Below, piece by piece: positions 1-8,195 of a stretch of 64,000 bases of DNA; position 1 is the stretch's first letter; each line of letters begins with the position of its first letter. The notes under the pieces were generated by a model, which was not told the origin of the DNA, did not search any database, and saw only the letters and a list, made by a program, of their open reading frames with translations. Origin of the DNA: Ruminococcaceae bacterium D5 (GTDB lineage: Bacteria > Bacillota > Clostridia > Oscillospirales > Ruminococcaceae); NCBI GenBank assembly GCA_900113995.1, contig FORK01000013.1:1-64000 (forward strand), read 5' to 3'. The position numbers and the translations under genes were made by a program.

Positions 1-1008
1 GCTCTCCTCCCTGATTGAGAGCTGCTGCACTTCTAGATGCTGTTCCCAGTTCCAAATGCTGTTGTAGCGGTCCAATGAGCGCAGAACCTGCGCGATTGGC
101 TCAAAGAATTCCCCAAAGATTACTGTCGATTCGTCTCCGCCGAGTTTTTCAGCCGCCGCGATGGCCTGCGCCTCCCCTGACAGCACCAGACGGTCGTTTG
201 CCGCGATCGCATAGGCAGCCGCCTCGGTAAGAACCGCCTGCTCCCGGGAGGTAAGAGTCTGGCGTGCGGTTTCTGAGAGCATAATCCAGTTGATCTGTGC
301 CCGATGGAAGGTGCGGCAGACGGTAAAGGACTGTTCGTCCGGCAGCTCGGTCAGTGCAAAGAGGGAGGAAATCCGGCACTCGACCGCCGGATCACCGCCC
401 TGGCAGAAGCCCTCGAGCCGCTGGGATTCCTCCTCGCGGATCCGAACCCGCGCGCCCAGACCGCGCAGAAGATCCGAAAGGATCGGATCGTTGGAGATGG
501 TCAGATCCGCCCCCTCAAACTGATCGACGGTATCAAAGGAGAGCGGGCCGGATGAAAGAATGACGCTGTTCCCGTCATAGAAGGCGGCAAGGGGCAGCGC
601 GCCGAGAAGGCTGAGGGCTTCGTCCGAAATAATTTTCCGAAAGCGCTCTGAGTTCAGGGTCAAAGTCAGGTGGTTGTAGTCGTAAAAATAGAAGGGGGAG
701 GTATATGAGGAAAAGTTGGAGTCCGCACGGGCGATCTCGGCGTTGGAAGCGAGGATCAGCGCACAGCCGCGGTCAAGCGAATCGAGCACATCGTCGCTGG
801 GCAGTGTTTCCACGACCATTTCCCCGCCGGAAAGCTCCCGGACCTTGTTCGTAAAACAGTCGAGGCCGGCCGCTGACTCTCTGGAAATTCCGCGCTGTAC
901 CGCGAGCTGAAGAACGGTGGCCGGGCGGGTGGGAATGGACTTCTGCCGGCAGGCGGGAACGAGGAGCAGCAGAAAAAGGCAAAGCAGTAATGCTGCAATT
1001 CGTTTCAT
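1..1008 (-). CDS. TRAP-type (DctP-like) solute-binding lipoprotein, 3' end beyond the window
   Basis: The reading frame is open for 336 codons and runs off the left edge, so the C-terminus is missing. The start is ATG at 1008 with AAGGAG just upstream. The N-terminus is a lipoprotein signal: a basic start, a leucine-rich core and a VPAC lipobox with Cys20, so the protein should be anchored outside the membrane. The body resembles the DctP family: a conserved RELSGGEM segment, then ALILASNAEIA, then a SPFYFYDYNH block like the family's 'LPFLF.DYDH'. DctP proteins capture organic acids for TRAP transporters, but no TRAP permease genes are visible. It lies 25 bp after the DHHW gene and probably ends the same transcript. 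The family call is by pattern; the ligand is unknown. Confidence 0.72.
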   Translation of the reverse strand, partial: MKRIAALLLCLFLLLLVPACRQKSIPTRPATVLQLAVQRGISRESAAGLDCFTNKVRELSGGEMVVETLPSDDVLDSLDRGCALILASNAEIARADSNFSSYTSPFYFYDYNHLTLTLNSERFRKIISDEALSLLGALPLAAFYDGNSVILSSGPLSFDTVDQFEGADLTISNDPILSDLLRGLGARVRIREEESQRLEGFCQGGDPAVECRISSLFALTELPDEQSFTVCRTFHRAQINWIMLSETARQTLTSREQAVLTEAAAYAIAANDRLVLSGEAQAIAAAEKLGGDESTVIFGEFFEPIAQVLRSLDRYNSIWNWEQHLEVQQLSIREES

Positions 1009-1033
1009 AAGCTTCTCCTTTCGGCAGACAGGG

Positions 1034-2461
1034 TCAACCCTGCGGTTTGGACTCTTCCTTTGTTTCGGCTTCCGGCGTTCCGCCTTCCGGTTCCGCCCCG
1101 CTGGAAGATTCCGGCTCAGGCGGGATATAGACGCGCAGCGGCAGGCTCTCGATCTCCCGAATTCGGACGGGGGTGTGCGCGGCAAAGATATTGTTGATGA
1201 AGAGCAGTTCGTTGATGCCCTCCTCTTCGAGCAGGCCGTAAAAGCCGCGCTCAAGATAACGCTGGTCGATTACGAGAACCTCTTCATAGTGGTTGACAAG
1301 CCAGGGAACAAAGGCATTGCCGAACGATTCCTTGACAACGGCGATCCGCCGTCCGTTGGCCAGCCCGTTGTTGGTGATGCGGATCACAGGGATATCGCCC
1401 TGCAAAAAGACAGAATAGGAGTTGTAGCTCTTGGCATATTCACCGTAGAGCGGCCCGTAGGAGCCGTAAAACGGAGAGCCCTTGAGAAAATAGCAGCAGC
1501 TCAAATCCTGCGGCATGATATAGTAGTCGACGTGATCGGGATGGGAGGCCATTGCGGCGTCCTGTGTCTGGGAATAGAGGGTTCCGAGAAACGGCTCGAG
1601 GGTGCGCCGTTCCAGAGAGGAGAGATCGACCGGCTCGAAGCCCGCCTGTTCGGCAAAGGCTGTGTAGGCATAATAGGCGCCGAGGGCCGTCCAGTGATGA
1701 TCGGTATGAAAATAGAGATATTCGTCCCGATGAGCATCGAGCGCGGAATAGGGGTTGACAAACTCCACGCCGGGATCGAGGCTGGAGGCGATATTCTGAA
1801 GCTTGGGCTGCTGCGGTGCGGTGGCGCTGCGATAGAGTTCCGGCAGCCCGAATTCGATGGAGGAGGGGACGACGAGGTTGTAGATCCGCACCTTGGTTCC
1901 AATCTCCGCTTCGTAGCGGTTGATAGCCTGAGCATACCATTGGCCCATGCTGTCCCCGCCGCCGAAAATTTGATATCCGGCATTCTGGTAGATGATAATC
2001 GAGCCGTTGCGGACCCCGGCTTCCACCTCTTCGCCGGGTGCGGGTTCGGTGCTCTGGGAAGAAGCGGCGCTTTCCTCCGGGGCAGAGGAAACCGCAGGCG
2101 CCTCGGAAGCAATGGGCGCGGGGATGGAAACCGCTCCGTCGTCGGGCTTTGCATCGTGAATTTTGATCTCGTTGAAGCGGATGCCGCGCAAATCGGAGAG
2201 CGCGCCTGAAAAGGCGACGAGCTGTTCCCGCAGGGGGAAGGTGTCCGCAAAGAAGTTGGAGAGTTCCCGCGTGTAGCTCCCCGAAAGGAGCGCCGCGGCG
2301 GTCAGGGCGGGCTTGGCGGCGAGTTCTCTCTTTTCGATCTCCGAAACGGTCGGCCGGTCGTAGCAGAGGGCAGTGACGCCCACCACCCCCAGAACGGCGA
2401 CGGTCAGCAGAACCCCGCCCATTGCAGGCGGTCCGACCCGCCGGTGATTCTTTTGTGGCAT
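1034..2461 (-). CDS. DHHW-family (AlgX/SGNH-like) envelope O-acetylation protein
   Basis: A 475-residue protein with one N-terminal membrane anchor (about residues 12-33), then a proline/serine/glutamate-rich linker (about 150-180) and an extracellular domain. The motif DHHWTALGAYYAY gives the DHHW family its name and fits the catalytic His region of AlgX/AlgJ-like SGNH esterase folds. These proteins work with a membrane MBOAT acyltransferase to O-acetylate an exported polysaccharide or other envelope polymer. The MBOAT gene ends 66 bp upstream, consistent with this. I chose ATG at 2461, which has AAGGGGG upstream; a TTG at 2518 is in frame but has no ribosome binding site. The tail is rich in Glu, Pro and Ser. 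The polymer acetylated cannot be read from the sequence. Confidence 0.8.
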   Translation of the reverse strand: MPQKNHRRVGPPAMGGVLLTVAVLGVVGVTALCYDRPTVSEIEKRELAAKPALTAAALLSGSYTRELSNFFADTFPLREQLVAFSGALSDLRGIRFNEIKIHDAKPDDGAVSIPAPIASEAPAVSSAPEESAASSQSTEPAPGEEVEAGVRNGSIIIYQNAGYQIFGGGDSMGQWYAQAINRYEAEIGTKVRIYNLVVPSSIEFGLPELYRSATAPQQPKLQNIASSLDPGVEFVNPYSALDAHRDEYLYFHTDHHWTALGAYYAYTAFAEQAGFEPVDLSSLERRTLEPFLGTLYSQTQDAAMASHPDHVDYYIMPQDLSCCYFLKGSPFYGSYGPLYGEYAKSYNSYSVFLQGDIPVIRITNNGLANGRRIAVVKESFGNAFVPWLVNHYEEVLVIDQRYLERGFYGLLEEEGINELLFINNIFAAHTPVRIREIESLPLRVYIPPEPESSSGAEPEGGTPEAETKEESKPQG

Positions 2462-2527
2462 CAGAAAGGCCCCCTTATGCAGTCCATGCAGAAAATCATT
2501 TGGGAACGGCCGCGGCAAAACGGGTTG

Positions 2528-3934
2528 TCAAAAGCGGAAATAGAGAAAAGGATTGTAGCTCTGTCCGGCCAGCAGGGCGGTGCAGAGGGCGAGCAGCAGC
2601 AGGTTCAGCGCAGGACGGACCCGCAAAACCGCAGACTGCCCCGCTTCGGAGAGGCTGCGGACCTGATCTCCGAACCACCGTGCAACCGGCATGCAGAACA
2701 GGACGGCAAACAGCAGCCAAAAGCAGTTGTTGGCAAGATCAACCAGAGTCGGCAGGTCGTAGAGCGGTGCGCCGCCGAACCCGAGCATCCGGCCCATGTA
2801 GGCGGCTGCCCGGTCGAGCGAGGTGAAGTAAAAGAGAATCCAGCCGAAAAGCACGGCCAGCAGGAGGTAGCAATGAGAGATGAGGCGGGGGAGCCGCTCC
2901 AGGAGTTTCCCCAGAAAAAGCCTCTCCAGCAGGATCAGAACCCCGTAGTATAGCCCCCAGAGAACAAAGTTCCAGGAAGCGCCGTGCCAAAGCCCGGTAG
3001 CAAACCAGGTCAGCATCAGGTTCAGGACCATGCGGCGGCGGTTTCCGCCGAGCGGGATGTAGAGGTAATCCCGGAAGAAGCGTCCAAGAGTCATGTGCCA
3101 TCTGCGCCAGAACTCGGTAGCGGAACGGGAGACATAGGGATAATCAAAGTTTTCCGGATGGGAAAAACCAAACATCTCGCCCAAGCCGATCGCCATGTCC
3201 GAATATCCGGAAAAGTCATAGTAGATCTGTAATGCAAAAAGCAGCGCGCCGAACCATCCGCCCAAAACAGTCAGCGAGCCGGCCGGGCCGTCAAGATAGG
3301 GGGCGGCGAGTTTTCCGGCGGTGTTGGCGATCGCCACCTTTTTGAGAAGTCCGATAAAGAAACGGTCGAAACCGCGAGCAATCCCGTTCCAGCTCTCGGT
3401 ACGGGAATCGATCCGTTCGGCAATTTCGGTGTAGCGGACGATCGGCCCGGCGACAAGCTGGTGATAAAGCGAAACAAAGAGCAGAAATCTGGAAAAACTG
3501 CGCTGTGCCGGGCATTCCCCGCGGTAGACGTCGATGATGTAAGAGATGATTTGGAAGGTGTAAAAGGAAATGCCGATCGGAAGCGACAGCCTGGGCACCG
3601 GAAGCGAAAGCCCCAGCAGCGAATTGACCGTCTCGACCGCCAGACCGCTGTATTTGAAGACGCCAAGAAGGCCGAGATCGATGAAAAGGATTACTGCCAG
3701 TGCAAGACCGGCCTGCGGTGTGCCGCGCAGCAATTCGATCACCCGGCCGTAGAGGTAATTAAGTCCAACTGAAAAGAGAAGCAGCAGCAGATAGACCGGC
3801 TCCCCCCAGGCGTAAAAAAGCAGGGAGAAGATGACAAGGATTCCGTTTCGCCAGCTGCGGCTGCCCGAAAAATAGTAAAGCAGCAGGTTAGCAGGAAGAA
3901 AAAGGTATAAAAAAATCAGGTCTGCAAAAATCAT
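2528..3934 (-). CDS. MBOAT-family membrane O-acyltransferase (AlgI-like)
   Basis: A 468-residue polytopic membrane protein. MIFADLIFLYLFLP at the start and the FYAWGEP segment are typical of AlgI/PatA-type MBOAT proteins, which move acetyl groups across the membrane. The catalytic histidine region is present as GLWHGASWNFVLWG. The YDFSGYSDMAIGLGEMFGF block is also a family hallmark. The start is taken at ATG 3934, where homologues begin; the frame is open further upstream, but those residues are hydrophilic and unlike the family. GAGG lies 12 bases before it. It heads a minus-strand operon with the DHHW protein and the DctP-like lipoprotein. A TATAAT -10 element on the minus strand sits at 4027-4022. 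Confidence 0.88.
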   Translation of the reverse strand: MIFADLIFLYLFLPANLLLYYFSGSRSWRNGILVIFSLLFYAWGEPVYLLLLLFSVGLNYLYGRVIELLRGTPQAGLALAVILFIDLGLLGVFKYSGLAVETVNSLLGLSLPVPRLSLPIGISFYTFQIISYIIDVYRGECPAQRSFSRFLLFVSLYHQLVAGPIVRYTEIAERIDSRTESWNGIARGFDRFFIGLLKKVAIANTAGKLAAPYLDGPAGSLTVLGGWFGALLFALQIYYDFSGYSDMAIGLGEMFGFSHPENFDYPYVSRSATEFWRRWHMTLGRFFRDYLYIPLGGNRRRMVLNLMLTWFATGLWHGASWNFVLWGLYYGVLILLERLFLGKLLERLPRLISHCYLLLAVLFGWILFYFTSLDRAAAYMGRMLGFGGAPLYDLPTLVDLANNCFWLLFAVLFCMPVARWFGDQVRSLSEAGQSAVLRVRPALNLLLLALCTALLAGQSYNPFLYFRF

Positions 3935-4156
3935 CGGTGTAAAAACCTCACGGCAGGCCGGGCTTTCCGGCTCTTGATCTATGGCATGTGGGATACCGCC
4001 TCTGGCGGACCCGTATTTTGTATTATAACTCGAACCGGCCCCAAAAGGAAGTCCCAGCCGCAAATTGTGCGGGTAAAAGCGGCGTTAAAATGGCGTTGCA
4101 ATCGCCGTCTCTTTACGCTACAATGATAAGGCAGTTCGACGGCCGGAGGAAAAGCC
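3935..4156. promoter_or_regulatory. Divergent intergenic region between MBOAT operon and DMT exporter
   Basis: This divergent spacer holds promoters for both sides. For the plus-strand gene: TTGCAA at 4096-4101, 17 bases, then TACAAT at 4119-4124. For the minus-strand operon: a TATAAT element at 4027-4022 without a clear -35 box. No operator-like inverted repeat stands out. Confidence 0.55.
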
Positions 4157-5020
4157 ATGACCCGAAACAAAGGAATCCTTTATCTTGCCCTCTGTGCGGC
4201 CCTTTGGAGCACCGCAGGAGTTTTTATCAAGCTGATTGACTGGAACTCCCTTGTCATCGGCGGCTTTCGCAGCGCCATCGCGGCGGCAGTGCTCTGGATC
4301 GTTCTCTGGCGCCGGGGCGCCCCGCGGCCGGTCTGGAACCGCAGCACCCTGCTGACCGGTCTCTGTCTTGGCGGGACTACGGCTCTCTTTGTAATGGCCA
4401 ACAAACTGACCACCGCCGCCAACGCGATTGTGCTTCAGTCAGCCAATCCGGTTTTTGTCCTGCTGTTCTGCGCGATGGGGCGCGGACAGCGGATCACCCG
4501 ACGGGATCTGACCGTTGTGGCGGTTGTGATGCTGGGAGTTATCCTCTTTTTCGTCGATGATCTCTCACCGGGCGGGCTGATCGGCAACACCGTCGCGCTG
4601 CTCAGCGCAGTGCTGCTGGCGGCGGCCTTCCTGTTTGCGTCTTCGGCCGCATCCCTGCATGAAACGATGAGTGGAGTTTTGATCGGGCATCTGTTCAGCG
4701 CGCTGATCGGAGCGCCGTTTCTCTTTCTTGAACCGCCGGTTTTTACTCCGGTTTCGGTGGGGGCGATTCTCTTTTTGGGGGTGTTCCAGCTTGGTATTCC
4801 CTATGTGCTGTTTTCCTATGCCGCGCGGGTTTGCCCGCCCCTTGCTATTTCGCTGATCGGGATGCTTGAACCGATCTTCAGCCCGATTTGGGTGGCAATC
4901 TTTGTCGGCGAAATTCCGGGACCGCTTGCTCTGGCGGGTGGGGGCATCGTCATCATTACATTATGCCTTTGGTGCGCCTGTAATGCGCGCCAGGCCGACA
5001 ATACCGGTGCACCTTCCTGA
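4157..5020 (+). CDS. EamA/DMT-superfamily transporter
   Basis: A 287-residue membrane protein with about ten predicted transmembrane segments in two repeated EamA halves. The opening ALCAALWSTAGVFIKLIDW and the later LIGMLEPIFSPIWVAIFVGE block are typical of drug/metabolite transporters of the RhaT/EamA type. Such proteins usually export or exchange small metabolites; the substrate cannot be assigned. ATG at 4157 has CGGAGG nine bases upstream. It appears monocistronic, with its own promoter at 4096-4124. Confidence 0.88.
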   Translation: MTRNKGILYLALCAALWSTAGVFIKLIDWNSLVIGGFRSAIAAAVLWIVLWRRGAPRPVWNRSTLLTGLCLGGTTALFVMANKLTTAANAIVLQSANPVFVLLFCAMGRGQRITRRDLTVVAVVMLGVILFFVDDLSPGGLIGNTVALLSAVLLAAAFLFASSAASLHETMSGVLIGHLFSALIGAPFLFLEPPVFTPVSVGAILFLGVFQLGIPYVLFSYAARVCPPLAISLIGMLEPIFSPIWVAIFVGEIPGPLALAGGGIVIITLCLWCACNARQADNTGAPS

Positions 5021-5317
5021 TGAACGGTTAGGATTCTAAAAAATTCCCTGCCGGACAGCTGGGCGCTTATGAGAACGTATTGGCACCTGCTTCAAGCCGC
5101 TATTCCCGCGGTGAATATTACAAAGAGCGTGTTTGTCTCTTCTCACAGTTCGCCGGAACGAGAGCCGATGAAAACCGTTATATGAATACACCGGGGAGCG
5201 CCTGAAAGATTTTCAAACTGTTTGGATTCTTTTGTACAGATGGTGGAATTCTCCTCATTTTTTGTGATATACTTTATCCCGCAAAACAGCGAATATGAGT
5301 TTGACGAGGATTTAAAA
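5021..5317. other. Intergenic region with a possible gene remnant
   Basis: About 300 bases between the DMT gene and the VOC gene. A plus-strand frame without a start codon is open from 5032 to 5205 and reads as plausible but unrecognised protein (it includes the segment RYSRGEYYKERVC). It may be a decayed gene fragment or chance. A TATACT element before 5280 could be the -10 box of the VOC gene, but no good -35 box is visible. Confidence 0.3.
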
Positions 5318-5776
5318 ATGAAATTCAAAAACCCGATGTTGGTTGTGGCAGATATAGATCAGACGGTTGAATTTTATAGAAAAGTTCTGGGACTCCGTGT
5401 AGTGATGGATTTTGGAGCAAACAAAACTTTAACGGGCGGTTTATGTTTGCAGACACTTGAAACATGGAAAGAGTTTATCGGCACCAATGAGATATCCTTT
5501 GGCGGCAATAATGCTGAGATCTATTTTGAAGAAGCTGATTTTGATACGTTCGCGGAGAAATTGAAAAAATTCGACATCGAATATGTCCATCCTGTCAAAG
5601 AGCATTCGTGGGGACAGCGTGTGGTTCGTTTCTATGACCCGGACAAGCATATCATTGAAGTTGGAGAAAATATGAAAGCAGTCTGCAAGCGGTTTTTAGA
5701 CAGCGGTATGACACCGGGGCAGGTTGCAGAACGAATGGATGTACCAATCAAATTTGTAAGTGCGTGTATGCGTTAA
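5318..5776 (+). CDS. VOC-family (glyoxalase/bleomycin-resistance fold) protein
   Basis: A 152-residue protein. It begins with the usual VOC pattern: a first beta strand, DIDQTVEFYRKVLGLRVV, later YFEEADFDTFAEKLKKF and a closing RVVRFYDPDKHIIEVGE, where the terminal Glu is the usual metal ligand position. The last 30 residues look like a short helix-turn-helix appendix (GMTPGQVAERMDVPIKFV). Function within the VOC superfamily (dioxygenase, isomerase, resistance) is open. ATG 5318 has GAGGA seven bases upstream; longer in-frame starts lack a site. The gene is visibly richer in A+T than its neighbours, a sign of recent transfer. Confidence 0.8.
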   Translation: MKFKNPMLVVADIDQTVEFYRKVLGLRVVMDFGANKTLTGGLCLQTLETWKEFIGTNEISFGGNNAEIYFEEADFDTFAEKLKKFDIEYVHPVKEHSWGQRVVRFYDPDKHIIEVGENMKAVCKRFLDSGMTPGQVAERMDVPIKFVSACMR

Positions 5777-5987
5777 TCCCAATTTACCGGGTCCTTGCAA
5801 AATCTCTTTAGGAACCGGATGGCGTACTTCTGTATTCTCTTATCGGGGGTATCGTGTATCCCGCAGAGCTTCATTCTTCGTCAGCAGCGGGAAACTGCGT
5901 GACCGAGAATGCTGTGTCACGACCTCCCGCCAAGACGGATATCCCCTGCGGACTTTGCGTCGGCAAATTTGTAAAATGTACAGAAAA

Positions 5988-6023
5988 TGATCCTCCGTAT
6001 GATCGTAACCATACGGAGGATCA
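5988..6023 (-). terminator. Hairpin with U-run, probable terminator for metK
   Basis: A perfect 14-bp stem (5988-6001 with 6010-6023) and an 8-base loop. Read on the minus strand the stem is followed by ATTTTCTG, so it would stop metK transcripts that pass the first hairpin. Confidence 0.6.
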
Positions 6024-6034
6024 ACTGCTTGGCG

Positions 6035-6059
6035 CCGCGAAAGGAAAGTCCTTTCGCGG
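6035..6059. terminator. Hairpin downstream of metK
   Basis: A perfect 11-bp stem with a 3-base loop, 20 bases past the metK stop codon. A U-run is weak on either strand, so it may be an RNA 3'-end stabiliser or the first half of a tandem terminator. Confidence 0.5.
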
Positions 6060-6078
6060 GGCTGTCTTGTATTATCGC

Positions 6079-7266
6079 TTAGAATGAAAGGCCTGCGGCT
6101 GCGCGCAGCGCCTCGACGCGGTCGGTGCGTTCCCAGCTGACCCCAAGATCCTCGCGGCCCATGTGTCCGTAGGCGGCGAGCTGCCGGTAGATCGGCCGGC
6201 GCAGGTCGAGCGCGTTGATGATGGCGGTGGGCCGCAGGTCGAAGGTCCTGCTGATCGCGCCGGACAGCGCCTCATCGGACACTTTGCCGGTGCCAAAAGT
6301 ATCGACAAGAATCGAAACGGGGCGGGCAACCCCAATGGCATAGGCGAGCTGGACCTCGCAGCGGCAGGCCAGCCCGGCCGCAACGACATTTTTGGCAACC
6401 CAGCGGGCGGCGTAGGCGGCTGAACGGTCAACCTTGGTCGGGTCCTTGCCCGAAAAAGCGCCGCCGCCATGGCGGGAATAGCCGCCGTAGGTATCGACGA
6501 TAATCTTGCGTCCGGTGAGGCCGCTGTCTCCCTGCGGGCCGCCGATGACAAAGCGTCCGGTGGGGTTGACAAGGATTCGGGTGGATTCGTCGAGCATTTC
6601 GGCGGGGAGGACCGGGCGGATCACCTCGCGGATCACGTCCCCGCGGATCTGATCCAAAGAGACGGCATCGGAATGCTGCGTGGAGAGAACAACGGTGTCA
6701 ACCCGCAGAGGACGGTTTTCCTCATCATATTCGACCGTCACCTGTGTTTTTCCATCGGGGCGCAGATAGGGCAGCGCTCCGCTCTTGCGTACCTGAGTCA
6801 GCCGCAATGCAAGCCGGTGGGCCAGCGAGATCGGCAGCGGCATAAGCTCGGGGGTTTCGTCGCAGGCGAAGCCGAACATCATCCCCTGATCTCCGGCGCC
6901 GTTTTCAGCGGAATCAAGCCCCTGCTTTGACTCGAGCGAGGCGTCGACCCCCATGGCGATGTCGCCCGACTGCTCGTCGATTGAGGTGAGAACGGCGCAG
7001 GTGTTTCCGTCAAAGCCGTACTTCGCCCGGTCGTAGCCGATGTCGAGAACCACCTGCCGGACCAGTTTGGGAATATCGACGTAGCAGCTGGTGGAGATTT
7101 CCCCCATCACCATTACCATGCCGGTGGTGCAGCAGGTTTCACAGGCGACCCGTCCCATTGGATCGTGGGCGAGAATTTCATCAAGCACCGCGTCGGAGAT
7201 CTGGTCGCAGATTTTGTCGGGATGTCCCTCGGTGACCGATTCCGAGGTAAAAAGATGATGAGCCAT
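6079..7266 (-). CDS. metK: S-adenosylmethionine synthase
   Basis: A 395-residue enzyme making S-adenosylmethionine from methionine and ATP in the cytosol; the length is standard. The N-terminus [20 protein letters not shown] carries the conserved ATP/Mg-binding GHPDK. The central [12 protein letters not shown] and the phosphate-binding [18 protein letters not shown] loops are intact, so the enzyme should be active. ATG 7266 has AAGGAAG upstream. The transcript has a SAM-I riboswitch and terminator in its leader, giving feedback control by the product. Confidence 0.98.
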   Translation of the reverse strand: MAHHLFTSESVTEGHPDKICDQISDAVLDEILAHDPMGRVACETCCTTGMVMVMGEISTSCYVDIPKLVRQVVLDIGYDRAKYGFDGNTCAVLTSIDEQSGDIAMGVDASLESKQGLDSAENGAGDQGMMFGFACDETPELMPLPISLAHRLALRLTQVRKSGALPYLRPDGKTQVTVEYDEENRPLRVDTVVLSTQHSDAVSLDQIRGDVIREVIRPVLPAEMLDESTRILVNPTGRFVIGGPQGDSGLTGRKIIVDTYGGYSRHGGGAFSGKDPTKVDRSAAYAARWVAKNVVAAGLACRCEVQLAYAIGVARPVSILVDTFGTGKVSDEALSGAISRTFDLRPTAIINALDLRRPIYRQLAAYGHMGREDLGVSWERTDRVEALRAAAGLSF

Positions 7267-7313
7267 AATAAGACTTCCTTTCTGTGTTCATGGTCGGAGC
7301 GGGCAAACAAAAA

Positions 7314-7335
7314 GCGCCCGGACGGTGCCGGACGC
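7314..7335 (-). terminator. Expression-platform terminator of the metK riboswitch
   Basis: On the minus strand, GCGTCCGG pairs with CCGGGCGC around a CACCGT loop, followed by TTTTTG (7313-7308). It lies between the SAM-I aptamer and metK, as expected for a transcriptional OFF switch. Confidence 0.85.
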
Positions 7336-7345
7336 GAAAAAAGCT

Positions 7346-7439
7346 CTTATCTTTCGGTTGACACCGCAGGATTTGGCACCTTGCAGATTGCAGGTTGTCG
7401 GGCATCACAGGGCCTGTTCCCTCCGCCGCTCTTGATAAG
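7346..7439 (-). ncRNA. SAM-I (S-box) riboswitch aptamer
   Basis: Read on the minus strand from 7439, the leader has all S-box landmarks in order: CTTATCAAGAG, then GGAGGGA, GGCCC, GATGCCC and ACAACC, then GGTGCCAAATCC, and finally the P1 partner GATAAG at 7351-7346. P1 pairs CTTATC (7439-7434) with GATAAG. Binding of S-adenosylmethionine should favour the downstream terminator and stop metK transcription. Confidence 0.95.
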
Positions 7440-7458
7440 TGATTCAGTTGTATAAAAT

Positions 7459-7487
7459 ATTATAGCGCGGCGGGTGCCGGCTGTCAA
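7459..7487 (-). promoter_or_regulatory. Sigma-A promoter of the metK transcript
   Basis: On the minus strand a perfect TTGACA (7487-7482), a 17-base spacer and a perfect TATAAT (7464-7459). Transcription would begin just ahead of the riboswitch. Confidence 0.85.
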
Positions 7488-7504
7488 CTGCTCCGGCAAT
7501 CTTT

Positions 7505-7588
7505 TCAGCGGAGCATCAGCAGCGCGCTCAATGAGGAAAGTCCCAAAAATGCCGCGAGAAGCAGTGCTACAATGCGCCTGGCCGACAT
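7505..7588 (-). CDS. Putative 27-residue single-pass membrane peptide
   Basis: A short frame: a basic start (MSARR), then an almost unbroken hydrophobic stretch rich in Leu and Ala, ending in Arg, which would form one membrane helix. It is supported by a minus-strand promoter (TTGACT 7661-7656, 17 bases, TAGGAT 7638-7633) and by GGAAGG 12 bases before the ATG. No terminator is seen before the metK promoter, so it may be transcribed into metK. No family is recognised. It could be a toxin-like or regulatory small protein, or chance. Confidence 0.45.
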   Translation of the reverse strand: MSARRIVALLLAAFLGLSSLSALLMLR

Positions 7589-7753
7589 GACGATACGCTT
7601 CCTTCCTCTGAAACTCTCACTGGGGCGTTTTTATCCTATCAGATTCGGCGGGGAAAGTCAACCGTCCAAGGGACGCTTTCCATTTGTGAGTGCAGGTGGA
7701 GTAAAAAAGAAATAATTCTTAATATTGTTTCCTTTTTATACACAGAATGTTAT

Positions 7754-7782
7754 TTGACTTTCCGGCCGGGAGTGGGTAAACT
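7754..7782 (+). promoter_or_regulatory. Probable trxA promoter
   Basis: TTGACT at 7754-7759, a 17-base spacer and TAAACT at 7777-7782, about 50 bases before the trxA start. Confidence 0.5.
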
Positions 7783-7834
7783 ACAATCATAAGCATAGGA
7801 TGTTGATGGAAAATTATGATGGGAGGAAAGTCAA

Positions 7835-8146
7835 ATGTCTGTCGTAACGATTACCAAGGATAATTTCAAGACAGAGGTGCTCGAATCCGAACGCCCGGTC
7901 CTGTTGGATTTCTGGGCGCCGTGGTGCGGCCCCTGCCGGATGGTCTCGCCGGTCGTGGATGAGATTGCGGCCGAGAACGAAGGCTTCAAGGTCGGCAAGG
8001 TCAATGTCGATGAGGAGGAGGAGCTGGCGAGACAGTTCCGGGTGATGAGCATCCCAACCCTCATCGTTTTTCGGGAGGGGAGGGCGGTCACCAGCTCGGT
8101 GGGCGCCAAGCCGAAGGCGGCAATCCTCAAGATGCTCGAGGGCTGA
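7835..8146 (+). CDS. trxA: Thioredoxin
   Basis: A 103-residue cytosolic thioredoxin of normal length. The redox motif WCGPC lies in FWAPWCGPCRMV, and the cis-proline loop SIPTLIVF is present, so it should reduce protein disulfides with electrons from thioredoxin reductase (no trxB nearby). GGGAGGAAAG precedes ATG 7835. It appears monocistronic with its own promoter and a strong terminator. Confidence 0.97.
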   Translation: MSVVTITKDNFKTEVLESERPVLLDFWAPWCGPCRMVSPVVDEIAAENEGFKVGKVNVDEEEELARQFRVMSIPTLIVFREGRAVTSSVGAKPKAAILKMLEG

Positions 8147-8158
8147 GTGCAAACATAG

Positions 8159-8191
8159 CGAAAGGGCGGAACCACCGGTTCCGCCCTTTCG
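8159..8191. terminator. Bidirectional terminator between trxA and glsA
   Basis: A perfect 15-bp stem with a 3-base loop in the 49 bases separating two convergent genes. It serves both strands, though U-runs are short. Confidence 0.75.
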
Positions 8192-8195
8192 TGCG

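Larger units (their letters stand above)
5777..6078. other. Convergent intergenic region, no gene seen
   Basis: The stretch between the VOC gene and metK, which converge. No convincing coding sequence; a 77-codon frame has no ribosome binding site and no family resemblance. It ends with the two hairpins listed separately. Confidence 0.5.

Noticed and set aside
917-2209. Long plus-strand open frame opposite the DHHW gene
   Set aside because: No ribosome site, no family pattern; it mirrors a real gene in GC-rich DNA.
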